From Leptodontidium sp. MPI-SDFR-AT-0119 (taxonomy: Eukaryota; Ascomycota; Leotiomycetes; Helotiales; Leptodontidiaceae): a DNA stretch of 64,000 bases. Location: assembly GCA_020726505.1 (NCBI GenBank), contig JAHLEZ010000007.1, forward strand, positions 744,001 through 808,000, written 5' to 3'. The notes beneath the pieces were generated by a model that was not told the DNA's origin, did not search any database, and was given only the letters and a program-made list of their open reading frames with translations. Shown here piece by piece: positions 22,346-34,854 of the stretch; the first letter of the stretch is position 1; every line of letters begins with the position of its first letter. The position numbers and the translations under genes are program-made.

Positions 22346-23445
22346 GTTCGCGGTTGCTTGATAGTTGTGTGGGATAATGGATGCTGGGGTAGTCTGGAAG
22401 TCAAAGACTCGAGGTTTGAGTTGCTGCAAAGAATGGAGACGAGAGAATATACCTTTGCAGGTTGGCTTTTGAATCGCTTACGATTCACTTGCGGCTGTAG
22501 TTGGAAATCGAATTGTTTTTTCCTTCGTTTTAACAACCCATTTGGGTCCTCGGTTCAATCCAGGGGGAGAGGAAAATCACCTTAGCGCAAAACACGGTGA
22601 CACTTCCAGCAAACTGGGGAGAGTTCAGATTAATGGGAGCAAGGTACCTTTGAGTTGTGTGACACTCAATTAAGACTCTTTTATGATGCAAAAGCACCAA
22701 CTCTATGCTTGTGCCTTCCATTTTCAGCAGATAGGTCCGCGATTCAATCAATGGCAGGAGCGATTCCCCCCGTCACCTCCCGAGGCGCACCTACTGAAAT
22801 TTAAAAGAATTCAAAAGGAGATATAATTCAAGAGGCATATAAACCTCACTTTCAATACTTTCTACACCTCCTTTATTACTTGAATAAATAGCCCGAGGAA
22901 CGAGGATAATAAAATAAATCCAAGAACAGCGCTAATTTAAGCGAGCTCCAGTAAATAGATGTAGCTCTTCAGACTATGTAAGGAAATTCAGTATGTGGGT
23001 TGACGTCAAGGGCTCAGGTAATACATATTACGTTAATCGGCCCGCACAACTCTACTGTCAACTTTGTTAGTTGAGAAATTGAAAATGAATAATTACGCCA
23101 AGGTGAGCAAATGTAGAACGAGGATAAACTGGACCAAACTGTGAAGGTGAACGAGTGTCATTTATTCATTTGTAAGGAAACAAGTTGGTGCTGTAATGAA
23201 ACAGCAATTCCTTATAGCGTGGAAAGACTCTATGGTGGTTCAGATCATGGATATAATTCTTTTGGAATAGGTATTTTATTTCGCGACAGGTAGGTTCGTT
23301 TATACAATCGCTGTAGCACAATATAATACAAAATATCCTCCCTCAGGCACAAAAGCCTACACTATCCAAACAATCCATAATACCACAACAAGACATACAA
23401 ATCCACCACCGAATCCAAATCCAAAAATCCAGACTCCACCCCCTC
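22346..23445. other. Intergenic between F-box-like paralogues 2 and 3
   Basis: About 1.1 kb, AT-rich. No gene, repeat or RNA recognised. It must contain the promoter of paralogue 2 and the 3' end of paralogue 3. Confidence 0.35.
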
Positions 23446-24768
23446 CTAATTCCTAAATGTAAAACTCCCCTCCCACCCAAAATACGGTTTCGGTTCCAAC
23501 AACCCACACGCAACCTCATTCCCCATCTCCATCCTCCCATCACTACAAGGATGACTCATTACAACCTCCTGACTAAACGGATACCTCTCCAAATCCCTCG
23601 TCCAAATCCTCGCCGGGAGATTAATCAAAACATCCATCTCCCTAACCCTCTCATCCCACTCCCCATCATGCTTCGCACACCTCACATCTAAGACGGGGAA
23701 ATCATAAACTCCCGACCTTGGACTATCTGTCTCATGCTGAGCCGGGCGGATCCGATGTGGCGAATGAGGCGACACGATGAGGTTGATGAGCGAGTGGTGT
23801 ATAGATGCCGTGGTATCCATCCCATCTTGCCAGAGTTCGAGAGAGCGGAGATGACGCCTCGCCATGTCGGGACTGTAGATGCGCTGGAACATCTGATCGA
23901 GCTTTTCGTCGGAATTGCGGCCTGAGATGGTGCCTATCCAGCATATATTGAAGACTGTGAGGCGTGGGATGAAGAGTCCGAATCGAGGGTGGAGGATGAA
24001 TTCCGGATGGGATTGTTTGCGTTTCCAGGTTGAGAAGATGTGGTAGAGGGCCCGACTGCTGTGGGACAGGGAGGTTAGGGGGTGTGTGTGTTGGGTTCCG
24101 GGGAGGAGGGTGATGGTGTGTTGGGTTTGTTGGAGTTGGTCCATTATTAGGAGGTGGATCTCGATGGGGAGGGTGGTGAGGAAGGTCGATTTTTCTTGGG
24201 AGGTGGGTGGTGAGCTGTGGAGAGGGATTGGGATGATGGTTGAGCCGTCTTCTTCTTCGACTTCAGCCATGTCGATAGACATTGAGTCGAATGGGTTGTT
24301 GTCGGCCTCCAATGGTGTGGAGGCTCTGGTAACGAATAGACTCTCTTCCTCGGCCTCAGGTGTAGATTCTCTACTGACGAAGAGATATTCTTCTGGTGTG
24401 CTTTGTCGCGGAACAAACAGACTCTCCTCCTCCTCAGGAGTATCCTCCATATTAACAAATAGACCTCCATCTTCAGGAGCTACTTCTCTCTTAACAATAA
24501 CATCGTCCCCTCCTGGTTCGGTTATATCAACCACGTTGCTTGTCGAGTATCCAGGGAATAGAATTTCGACGTCGAGATCAATTGGATCAGATCTCGTGCC
24601 TCGGCGTGAGATTTGCTTGGCGAGATTTAATATTCCGAGTTGTGTCTTACTGATCGTGGTGGTCTTGGTCTTGTTGACTCTGTGCAGAGAGTTGGTTCTG
24701 CTTGAGCTTGATTGGTCTCTCGATTGTGACCTTGAGCTTGATGCGGCTGTAAGAATTGAGGGTGCCAT
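23446..24768 (-). CDS. F-box-like protein with LFV-STP repeats, paralogue 3 of 3
   Basis: Single-exon ORF; start at 24768 (MAPSILTAAS, 440 aa). The frame extends further upstream, but that part looks like 5' leader. Residues 1-100 are Ser/Thr/basic and probably disordered. Residues about 102-152 carry four imperfect 13-15 residue repeats built on LFV-x-R-x-STPE (first copy degenerate: GGLFVNMEDTPEE), rich in S/T-P sites. The F-box-like segment is at about 195-212 (FLTTLPIEIHLLIMDQL), followed by HTITLLPGTQHTHPLTSLSH. The helical block SLELWQDGMDTTASIHHS and a C-terminal region follow. Third member of the local family; the repeat region is absent from the other two. Possible phosphorylation-controlled adaptor (inference). 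Confidence 0.68.
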   Translation of the reverse strand: MAPSILTAASSSRSQSRDQSSSSRTNSLHRVNKTKTTTISKTQLGILNLAKQISRRGTRSDPIDLDVEILFPGYSTSNVVDITEPGGDDVIVKREVAPEDGGLFVNMEDTPEEEESLFVPRQSTPEEYLFVSRESTPEAEEESLFVTRASTPLEADNNPFDSMSIDMAEVEEEDGSTIIPIPLHSSPPTSQEKSTFLTTLPIEIHLLIMDQLQQTQHTITLLPGTQHTHPLTSLSHSSRALYHIFSTWKRKQSHPEFILHPRFGLFIPRLTVFNICWIGTISGRNSDEKLDQMFQRIYSPDMARRHLRSLELWQDGMDTTASIHHSLINLIVSPHSPHRIRPAQHETDSPRSGVYDFPVLDVRCAKHDGEWDERVREMDVLINLPARIWTRDLERYPFSQEVVMSHPCSDGRMEMGNEVACGLLEPKPYFGWEGSFTFRN

Positions 24769-25277
24769 TTTGTTTGTTGGATGAGTTTGTTCCGTTATTT
24801 GGATGCTTGAAGCTTGCTGTTGGTGTTGAGTGATGTGAGGAGGATTGAGTCGGATGTATAATAAATACTTGGCTGAATGTAGACAGGTAGAAGCCGAAGA
24901 TATAAATTTTGTGTTGTGTGCTGGGTGTTGAAGCAGAAGGAAAAAAAGAAAATCCATCTCAGAAATCCCAGTGCACTTTATTATACCACGCACGATTGGT
25001 ATTTGGACTGAAAACCTCACCAATTTTCTAGCTTGGTGTGCAACCGTTATATTGGCGTTGATGGTCGGGAGCTCAAAGCCTAACACATGACATTTTAGCG
25101 GTGAACTATTGCCTATCTCCGTAGGCTTCGTTTAAGTTTTAAATTTATATTCTAGTTCTAGTGAGGAGGTGATAAGGGATTACGCTGATGTAATTGGGTA
25201 GACTATAATATAAGAATACTAGATGAGAATAATTGATTGTGGGCGCTAATTTCTGTGAGGTCACTGGGGTGCCGAAG
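24769..25277. other. Promoter side of paralogue 3, up to the transposon
   Basis: About 500 bp with no gene. Includes the leader of the F-box-like gene and the left flank of the piggyBac-like element. Confidence 0.35.
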
Positions 25278-27316
25278 TTATCCCCTCAAGCGGCAGAGCC
25301 ACTTTTAGCGTCTTGGCGGGTTCCCCACCAAAGTGAGAGTAAACAAACCACGTAAACAAACTAAATAATTATCATTATTCCTTATACAAATCCCCACTAA
25401 ACACAATACAAAACGTTGTCGCTGATTCTACGGACCCTGCCACTACACGGCCTAACTTGCCCCCAGTTCCAGAGACTAATGCGACCTTCATACCTATGGA
25501 TTTACCCCCCTTTTTAACGCAAATAACCCTACCACCTCATATATTACCTATTGACGCCTAGGGGCTATTTCTCTTATTTTTCCCGAAGGATTAGATCCGG
25601 GTAATATGTAATCATACGAATACACAGAAAGATAGGCAAATACAGGCTCGTACAGATGCAAATGATATATTTAAGCATGCCCGGATCTGGGCTTAGAAGC
25701 CCGTAACTATACCCGAGGTCTATAGCTACCTAGGGATTCGTATTTATATGGGAATACACGCTGAAAACGACATCCGGTCCTTCTGGAAAACAGGGATACC
25801 TTTATAGCCAAGGCATCCGGTTTCTGAGGTTATAAGCCTACGGAGGTATGAAGCTATACATACAGCTTTTCGGCTATGTACAAATGATCCGAAACATGAG
25901 TTTCAAGCTGTTTTTAACCAAGTAAGCCTTGTTTTTAATAATCCGGACTTATTTCTAATAAATCTTTAGTTGGAGCCCTTAAATACTCATATTTTAGAAA
26001 CCTCCCAAGCTCTATAGTCCCCTGGAAAGAACGTTGTTGTGGATAAAGCCATGGTACGTTTTTAGGGCCAGTCTTATAATACTTTAAAGATTCCGGGGAA
26101 ACCTATTAATCGGGGATATAAAGTCTGGGTCCTAGCTAATCAAGGCTACTTTTTTGATTAGGTTTACCACCGGAAAGGGACTAGAAAAAGTGATCTAGTA
26201 AGAGGTAGGCTTAGTCCATAGAAAATCGATCAACCTAAGGCTCTGGGAACCAACACCTCTTCGGCCGTGGTAGCGCACCTTATAGACCGGCTTCCTAGCC
26301 ATAGCAAAGGCCACTGCGTCTACCTTAACAACTTATTTACGAATATTAAGCTCTTGACGTACGGTAGAGAGCGAGGTTAGGGGGCCACAGGCACGTGCAC
26401 AGCTAAGAGTGGAATACTCAAACGTTTTGCTGACCTAAAGGCTTAGGATACTAAGAAAGACCAAGTCCCCTGGGGAACCCTTAAGACTACATTTACCGAA
26501 GACGGAAAAGTCAATATGATAGCGTGGAAAGACAATGCTCTAGTACTCTCGCTGTCTACCGAGAATAACGCTCAGAGGGAGGTAGAGTGCCTCCGTAAGC
26601 GACCTTCAGAGACATCCTCTTCGGCCAAAACCTCACACGTACCTTTTAGACCAAACGCAACTACGTGGCTTGCGATTCCTAAGTACTAGTACTTATATAA
26701 CCACCAAATGGGGGCTATAGACAGAGGGAATCAACTCAAAAAGCTAAATTCGCTAGAAACGCTATGTCGACGAAGAAGTCATCAATCTTTAGCTACGTGG
26801 TTAAAAGATACAGCTATTACAAACGCCTACTTACTTAGTTTCCATTCAGACGTGCCTAGGGCAGAGAAATGGACTAATCAAGTAGCTTTCAAGACGGAGA
26901 TTATTACTAACTGTTTTAGAATTAGTACGGAGGGCCGCTAAAAGCGTAAATCAATTGCAATCTCTTTAGTTAAAGATAGTATAGAGTCAGAGCATTCTTT
27001 AGTCCGTATGAAGACGCAAAGGGGGTGTGTAATATACAAAGAGGAGGGTATTTCCCGGGTAGTCCGGAGGAAGGTTTTAGGGGAGCTTTCAGCGAATATC
27101 CCACTAAATATCAAGGGATCCGGGTGTAGGAAAAGGTCTATTTTTGGCTGTAAAGTCTATATAGTCTCCCTATGTAAGGATAGCGATTGCTTTGCCCGGT
27201 ATTATAACCTAGAATAGAGATATTATAGTAGAAGTCTAAATCCCCTCGTTTTTTGGTAGGGGAAATGGCCGCCAAGGCGCTAAAAGTGGCAACCGAAATG
27301 CCGCTTGAGGGGATAA
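25278..27316 (+). mobile_element. Degenerate piggyBac-like DNA transposon
   Basis: About 2.04 kb bounded by imperfect inverted repeats of about 55-65 bp. Both ends start TTATCCCCTCAAGCGGCA reading inwards, then share CCACTTTTAGCG, TTGGCGG and TTCCCC-ACCAAA with small indels. The inside encodes broken pieces of a piggyBac/PGBD (DDE_Tnp_1_7) transposase on the plus strand. Seen are VVDKAMVRF (first catalytic Asp kept), GYKVWVLANQGYFFD-stop-VYH, YLNNLFTN (Asn where the second Asp is expected) and YNHQMGAIDRGNQLKK (third Asp kept, about 26,697-26,745). The C-terminal Cys-rich end follows (about 27,120-27,215). Several in-frame TAG codons sit where Trp is expected, and Asp-to-Asn fits G-to-A change, in line with RIP. 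piggyBac elements duplicate TTAA; here the flanks read TTAT and ATAA, so the exact border is uncertain. Inactive. Confidence 0.8.
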
Positions 27317-28118
27317 TGAAGCTATCGTGAGAAATAATATGAGGAGAGTGGCCTTTGTTAAGCGAGATTCTTAGCCGACCAGACTTTGAGTGCTGGCGCT
27401 ATAAATTAATTTTTTTTTGGCGGTTGGGGGTATTGTTAAATGGAATAGCGTGGTGGCGTCATGTTAACTTTATCATGGAAAATTCTTAACCGGAATGTTG
27501 GGATGTGTGGTTCATGTTGATGTAGGTAGGATATGGTATCAATGTTGTGATGCGAGTGGGGGCGTGGAGCTGATGTGTTGATGGGATGGGCAGAGAGAAA
27601 TTCGTAGATGTAGTCTTGCACAGAAACGACAGAAGAATATTCTGCGATTATTCCAATATCCCCTCTAAAGAATGAAAATTGAAATCCAGAAACCTAGATA
27701 AATCACGGACATCTCTTCATATTTCGAAATACCAGCGTCAAGATAGCGAGAGACAAAGGCAGTCATTAACTCTAATGATCATCATATCAACAAAAGCTTC
27801 GTACAAGCATATACAGCTCAACTGACCACTACCCGATCCCATACCATTCCGCCCTGTTCCATTCCGGCTCATCTAAAGTCTATCTTGGCCTCAAAACCAA
27901 AACCCAGATCCACATCTAGCCTATCCACATGCACCGAACTCCAAACGCACACAATCCCAAAATCAAATCGACAAAGAAATTTAAGTGACGATAGTGTGTG
28001 CGTACTTCTGTACTGAGGAAATCTGCCTATAGGCATTCTGTACTGTTGAAGAAAAAAGCAGTAGAAAAGAAATTCATGCAACGCGTTTGTCGCAATGTAT
28101 GTGCCAGAAGGAGAGGTA
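27317..28118. other. Intergenic between the transposon and the MFS gene
   Basis: About 800 bp, no gene recognised. Contains the 3' flank of the minus-strand MFS gene. Confidence 0.35.
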
Positions 28119-30082
28119 TTAGATGTTAGTGATTTCTTCGTCAACCAGAATATCAGGGTCAAGATTAACGCGTGGGGGTTGTGTGTTGATTGTTATTGGG
28201 TCTTCAAGGTAGACTGGTGAGGTGTTAATATATGGCGAGACAGAGGTAGGAAGGGTGAAAGACGTACCATTAGGTCGGATGAACCAAGTACACACAGAGG
28301 CAGCCACAAAACAACCTGTCAGCACCACGAAAACAGCCTGCGGGAACGTCCCAACAGTAGTCGCGTAGATCAAATTGAAGATCAATGGGCATACTACTCT
28401 GGCCAGGGCGTGAAGCAAGCCTGTCGCGCCGAGTAGTTGTCCAACTCGGTCATGCGGTACGTGTTTCGTAAGAGCAGATTGCAAAGTCGGACTACCGACT
28501 CCTCCAAGTGAAGCAATGATACCAGATAATACAAACAGTGCCGGTGTTCGAGCAGCTGCATATCCTGCAAAGCCAATAATTTCACACACAACAGCAACAC
28601 GGATGATAGCTAGATCGAGAGAGTCGGAGCCACTGTTTGGCTGGGGTACAGCGAATCCTGATTCTCGCCGTTCGCGATTCGCCCGACGGGTACGGACGAG
28701 GTAGTTGAGGAGTGGGAGAGCAATGACGAGGGCTGAAACGCGGAAAATGTTGACCACGGATGTGAACACGCTGATTTCGGGTGTTTCCCAGCCAAATTGG
28801 AAACCTAGGTAGTAGACGACGACTGTAACGGCTCCCATTGCAACACCGAAGACAATGGTGTCGACCGTAGACAGGAGTATAAGGTTGCCCCGTAGCTTGT
28901 TGGAGGTACCTGGACCGGTTGGCCAAAGGATCTTGAGTGGCTCCAGAATGTTGGCTTTCCTGCCAAAAGCCAATAGGCCCACCTGACCGGTTTCATTGTC
29001 AAAATTACCGACCTCGCCGTCTGCATTGACAAAGCGACCTGATTCTACAAAATGTCTTGCTTGAGCCCGCTCCTGACGTTTCTTAGTTAACGATTCGGGT
29101 ACGACCAAGAGGATGAATGTGATGAAGAATGCGTGGATTGAGAGAGCGAAGTAAAATGGTGTGATGATCGAATCGGTAAGTTTGACGAGGACCGCAGCAA
29201 TCAGAGGTCCGATTGCTATGCCTGCGAATAGACAGGCATGGAAATATCCAAAGGCAACTGCTCGTTTTGGAGGCGGAGTGCAGTCTGATGCATAGGCATG
29301 CGTAAGAGCCATTCCGGTTGTGAAAGAGCCGCACAATCCATCGAATACAGAGCCAAAGAGAATCCAGTTGTAGTGAAACCGATCCGGATAAGTCGCAACG
29401 ATAATGGTGATGACTTCGCCAATCAAAGCACCTGCGCTTGTAATAGTGAGGAGCTTCAAACGTCCGTAACGATCAGACCAAGCCCCAATCCTTGGAGACA
29501 TAATAGCACTCAAGATTCCAGTTGTCATTGTGATATACAGCGTAAACTTTGAAGCCAATGCTTGGACTTCCGGGATTCGACATTGGGGATTACTGGAGCC
29601 CAGAACGACGGGCATGAAGATGAGATTCGGATTCGAGGAAGACTTCTCGAGAAAATACTCGCGGCATACGAGAGAGAGGAGTAAGTTGAGCTTCGGGACC
29701 ATAATTCCACCAACCGCTGTGGCAAAGAAGAAGAATGGGGGCAATAGCCAGAACATCTGCCAGTATTATCAGCACCACTCCCCCCAAAGCCCAAACAAAA
29801 ACCGGTCCAACTCACAGATGGTTTATGCCTCCAATTCAATCCCTCGAAATCAGCATGGCCCTCCCACTGCGGCGCATCTCCGTTTCCATCTCCATCTCCT
29901 TGTCCATTGCTCCCAGAAGCACTGCTCCCACTTGCCAGCAGTGGGGTAACCTCGCTGTCTCCTTGTATCTTGTCCAGACCAGCATGCCTCCTCAGCGAGT
30001 TCCTTGCGCCCCAGATATCCGTTCCTGTATCTCCATTCTGACCACCTCGCGCCGTGTCCTCGGGCCCACTGTCGCCGTTCAT
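28119..30082 (-). CDS. MFS transporter (DHA1/TetA-like), long hydrophilic N-terminus
   Basis: Two exons: 30082-29816 and 29756-28119; 634 aa, phase 0 intron of 59 nt. Start set at MNGDSGPEDT; an upstream in-frame ATG at 30202 exists. Exon 1 encodes about 89 hydrophilic Gly/Asp-rich residues with a possible dileucine-type motif (EVTPLLASG), then FEGLNWRHKPS. Exon 2 begins at the first membrane helix (MFWLLPPFFFFATAVGG). The MFS signature between helices 2 and 3 is visible (GAWSDRYGRLKLLT), with about 12 helices in total and a long central loop (about residues 320-360). The best fit is a proton-coupled MFS carrier like TetA or the mammalian hippocampus-abundant transcript proteins. Substrate unknown. 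Vacuolar or endosomal location is possible given the long cytosolic head (inference). Confidence 0.85.
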
Positions 30083-31028
30083 GGTTGGACCCGTCTCTTG
30101 TAAGCTTATCGCGTGCGTGGTTCGTGTGGTACCTGGCCTGGATGGTGAGTGGCAAGAGCGGATCTCGGAATGCGATGCGCCGAGCTGGATTGTCCGAAGC
30201 ACAGCTTTCTAGACTTCAATCTTTCGTGTGTATTCGAAGCGTGGGAGGAGGGTCAAGACAAGTATAAGAGAAGGAGGGGGTTGTATTAAGACAGATGCGC
30301 TCGAGATATCGTCCTCATCAGCTTCCCAGTTTGGATGGTGGTGGGTACTTGTACATTGATTGAGCCGTGGCCGTGGGCAGGGCAGTAGCGTGTCCGAGCT
30401 TGGCTATCAGTCAGGTTAATCCAAAGTACGAGTACGTCAACATCTCCCATTTGCTGGGAACGGAAACTTGAAACATTCTGGGAATGTTGCTTTTGCCAGT
30501 GCGTTGTGCTGTCCTAGGTGGGTGCTTGATAATCGAGCGGGAAGATGTTACTTCTTTGAATGCCGATTGGAAGGCTGGATGCAAGTGCTTTTTAGCCCAA
30601 CAAGTGCCATGCTGGCAATGCTACAGTGGTATTATGCCTAGGAGTTGTGTTTATTTTGATGGCTAATACAACAGTTGCCTAATTGAATTCGTGGCATTTA
30701 CCTGATATCCAGATATAGCTATGCTATCTTCTGATTTGGTCTTGTATCTTGTCTATGTCCTGAAGGGAAGTTACAAAATAGACTTCCAGGCACGGAGTCT
30801 TGACCTCGAACTCCGAGGCTTGCGTCTCCCAGACATCGAGTGGTGACATAATGCAGCATCCCTAGCTGCATATCATCCACACCACCCCGGCAGTAGTGTC
30901 TTATCTCCGTATCACCATTCTGGCAGAGTTGAATAACTTCAATTGTTTCGTAGCCATAGCCATATATACAGTGTGCTTTTGCCCTAACGTACACTTCCTG
31001 GTATCCTTCACCTCTCCCCCTCCCAATT
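30083..31028. other. Intergenic between MFS and ferrochelatase genes
   Basis: About 950 bp holding the MFS promoter and the ferrochelatase 3' end. Short ORFs here lack protein features. Nothing else seen. Confidence 0.35.
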
Positions 31029-32443
<1,415 letters not shown>

Positions 32444-32814
32444 AATTGAAGAGATGTGTTATGATATAAACATCCCGAGGCTGAGTTGTTTGTCCGAGTA
32501 GGCTGTAAGAGTAGCTGCAAGGCCAAGTTCAACACCACTCAGAACTTAGAATGTACAGGGTTCAGCTGATGACGGAGCTTCGAGAAGCCGATCTGTGGTT
32601 GGCCAATGAAGGCCCGTCGATTTGAAGAGAGGGTTCACGTGCTTTCGTGGTCGCGGTTCCAATCTACGCGTCTGCCTGTTTTGTTCCATCCTCAACTGAC
32701 AACATCGACTCCGCATCCGTCGCATATAAACACAGACCTCAATCTTCCACGACTACTATCCGCAGAATCACCACCACTACAGATCAATCCAACAGCTACA
32801 AAGTTGGCGGCATC
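32444..32814. promoter_or_regulatory. Divergent promoter region, ferrochelatase and Ku70
   Basis: A 371-bp gap between the two start codons. A TATA-like CATATAAAC lies at 32,723-32,731, about 85 bp before the Ku70 ATG. No other element assigned. Confidence 0.45.
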
Positions 32815-34854
32815 ATGGCAGAATCAGAGCCATCATGGAAAGCTGAGGAGGAGGAAGACGAGGAGGATTATGATGAGAATGTAAGCTCGCAACTCCGATT
32901 GCATTACCCCTCTAACGACCATAGAACTACCTTTCCCAAAAAGATGCCGTTCTCTTCGCTATCGATGTCAGCTCTTCGATGCTTGCGCCTCCTCCCCCAT
33001 CCGACGACAAGAAGGCCGGAAAGGACAGTCCTACATTGGCAGCCATCAAATGCGCATACGAGATCATGACGCAGCGCATCATATCCAGTCCCAAGGACAT
33101 GATGGGAGTTTTGCTCTTTGGTACGGAGAAATCTAAATTCCAGAATGAGGATACGAGCAGTCGCGGATCGATCGCATACCCGCACTGCTACTTGCTGTGT
33201 GACCTCGGCATTCCATCTGCGGCAGATGTGAAGGAATTGTTGAAGATTGGTGAAAATAAGACAGATGCAGAGGAGTTACTTGTACCTTCTGAAGAGCCAG
33301 CATCCATGTCGAATATGCTGTTCTGCGCGAATCAGATCTTCACGACCAGAGCACCCAACTTTGGATCTCGACGTTTGTTCATCATTACCGATAGAGACGA
33401 TCCACATTCTTTAGACAAGGCGGCGAGATCACAAGCTACGGTCAGAGCGAAGGATTTGTACGATTTGGGTGTCATCATTGACCTGTTTCCCATTTCACAT
33501 CCGAACCATGAATTTGACCGATCAAAGTTCTATGATGTAAGTTGTCATAATCCCAACAAGCCGAACCCTGCTAACTCTGTAGGATATCATTTATCGAGAT
33601 CCTGCTGAAGGAGAAGATCTTGCTGTGGTGTCATCGAACCTCAAATCCTCGGGAGATGGAATTTCTCTTCTCAACAGCCTCATATCAGACATCAATTCGA
33701 AACAGGTCGCAAAGAGAACTTTGTTTTCGAACCTGCCATTCGAACTCGGACCTAATATAACAATCTCAGTTAAAGGCTACAATCTACTTCAAAAGCAGGA
33801 ACCTGCCAGATCTTGCTTTATTTACGAGCAAGGCGAAAAACTCCAAATGGCCGAAGGTGTCACTCACAAGTTCAGAGAAGGAGATAACTCCTTGGTCGAC
33901 AAGACAGAGATCAAGAGGGCCTATAAGTTTGGTGGTAGCCAGGTTGTCTTTACAGCTGATCAACAGAAGAAGCTTAAGTCATGGGAGTCGCCTGTTTTGA
34001 GAATCATTGGATTCAAGCCCCAGTCTATGCTTCCAACGTGGGCGTCTGTCAAGAAAGCCACATTCATCTACCCAAGCGAAGATGGATATATTGGGTCCAC
34101 TCGAACATTTGCGGCATTGTGGCAGAAGCTGTTGAAGGACAAAATCATGGGTGTGGCATGGTTTATTGCTCGGTCCAATGCTGCTCCTCTCATAGTTGCC
34201 ATCCTACCTTCTGCAGAGAGATTCGACGATGTTTTGGGAGCACAGGTCATTCCACCTGGCCTGTGGCTGTATCCTATTCCTTTCGCCGATGATATTCGCG
34301 AACCTCCTCAAGTTCCCAAACCTCTTGTTGCACCCGAGGAACTGATTGACCAGATGCGAATGGTCGTTCGGCAACTGCAACTTCCCAAGGCTATCTACGA
34401 TCCGACCAAGTACTCAAACCCTGCACTTCAATGGCACTACAAAGTTTTGCAAGCCCTAGCACTGGATGAGGAGGTTCCAGAACAAAGCGAAGACAAAACC
34501 ATTCCAAAGTACCGCCAGATTAACAAGCGAGCTGGCGAATACATTAAGAATTGGGGTGAGATCTTGGAAGAGCAAAGTCGGGCATACGCAAAGGCACATT
34601 ACGGTGATAGTGATGGCGCGAAGTTGAAGCGTGGCAGCGATGGAGATGAGGCCCCTCAGAAACGGATCAAGACAGAGAAGAAGGGCTTGGAGGGTATGAG
34701 CCACAATGACCTGAAAAAGGTTGTGACTGCTGGGAATATCTCGAAATACACCATTCCAGAGTTACGGGATTGGTTGGTCTCGAAAGGGTTGACCAGTGCA
34801 GGGAAGAAGGGAGATTTGGTTGAGAGAGTTGAGCAATGGGTAGAGGATAATTGA
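32815..34854 (+). CDS. ku70: Ku70 DNA end-binding subunit (non-homologous end joining)
   Basis: Three exons: 32815-32880, 32925-33536, 33583-34854; 649 aa, phase 0 junctions. Ku70 pairs with Ku80 to form the ring that binds double-strand DNA ends, recruits ligase IV factors and protects telomeres. An acidic N-terminus ([18 protein letters not shown]) leads into the vWA-like domain ([14 protein letters not shown], about 30-250), which holds [10 protein letters not shown] and [13 protein letters not shown]. The central Ku beta-barrel follows (about 255-500; [30 protein letters not shown]). The Ku C-terminal arm ([15 protein letters not shown]) and a SAP DNA-binding domain (LKKVV... [15 protein letters not shown], about 605-649) complete it. 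Full length for the family; SAP distinguishes it from Ku80. Confidence 0.97.

Noticed and set aside
24085..24784. 232-aa plus-strand frame rich in Ser/Val/Leu
   Set aside because: It is antisense to the repeat-coding part of F-box-like paralogue 3.
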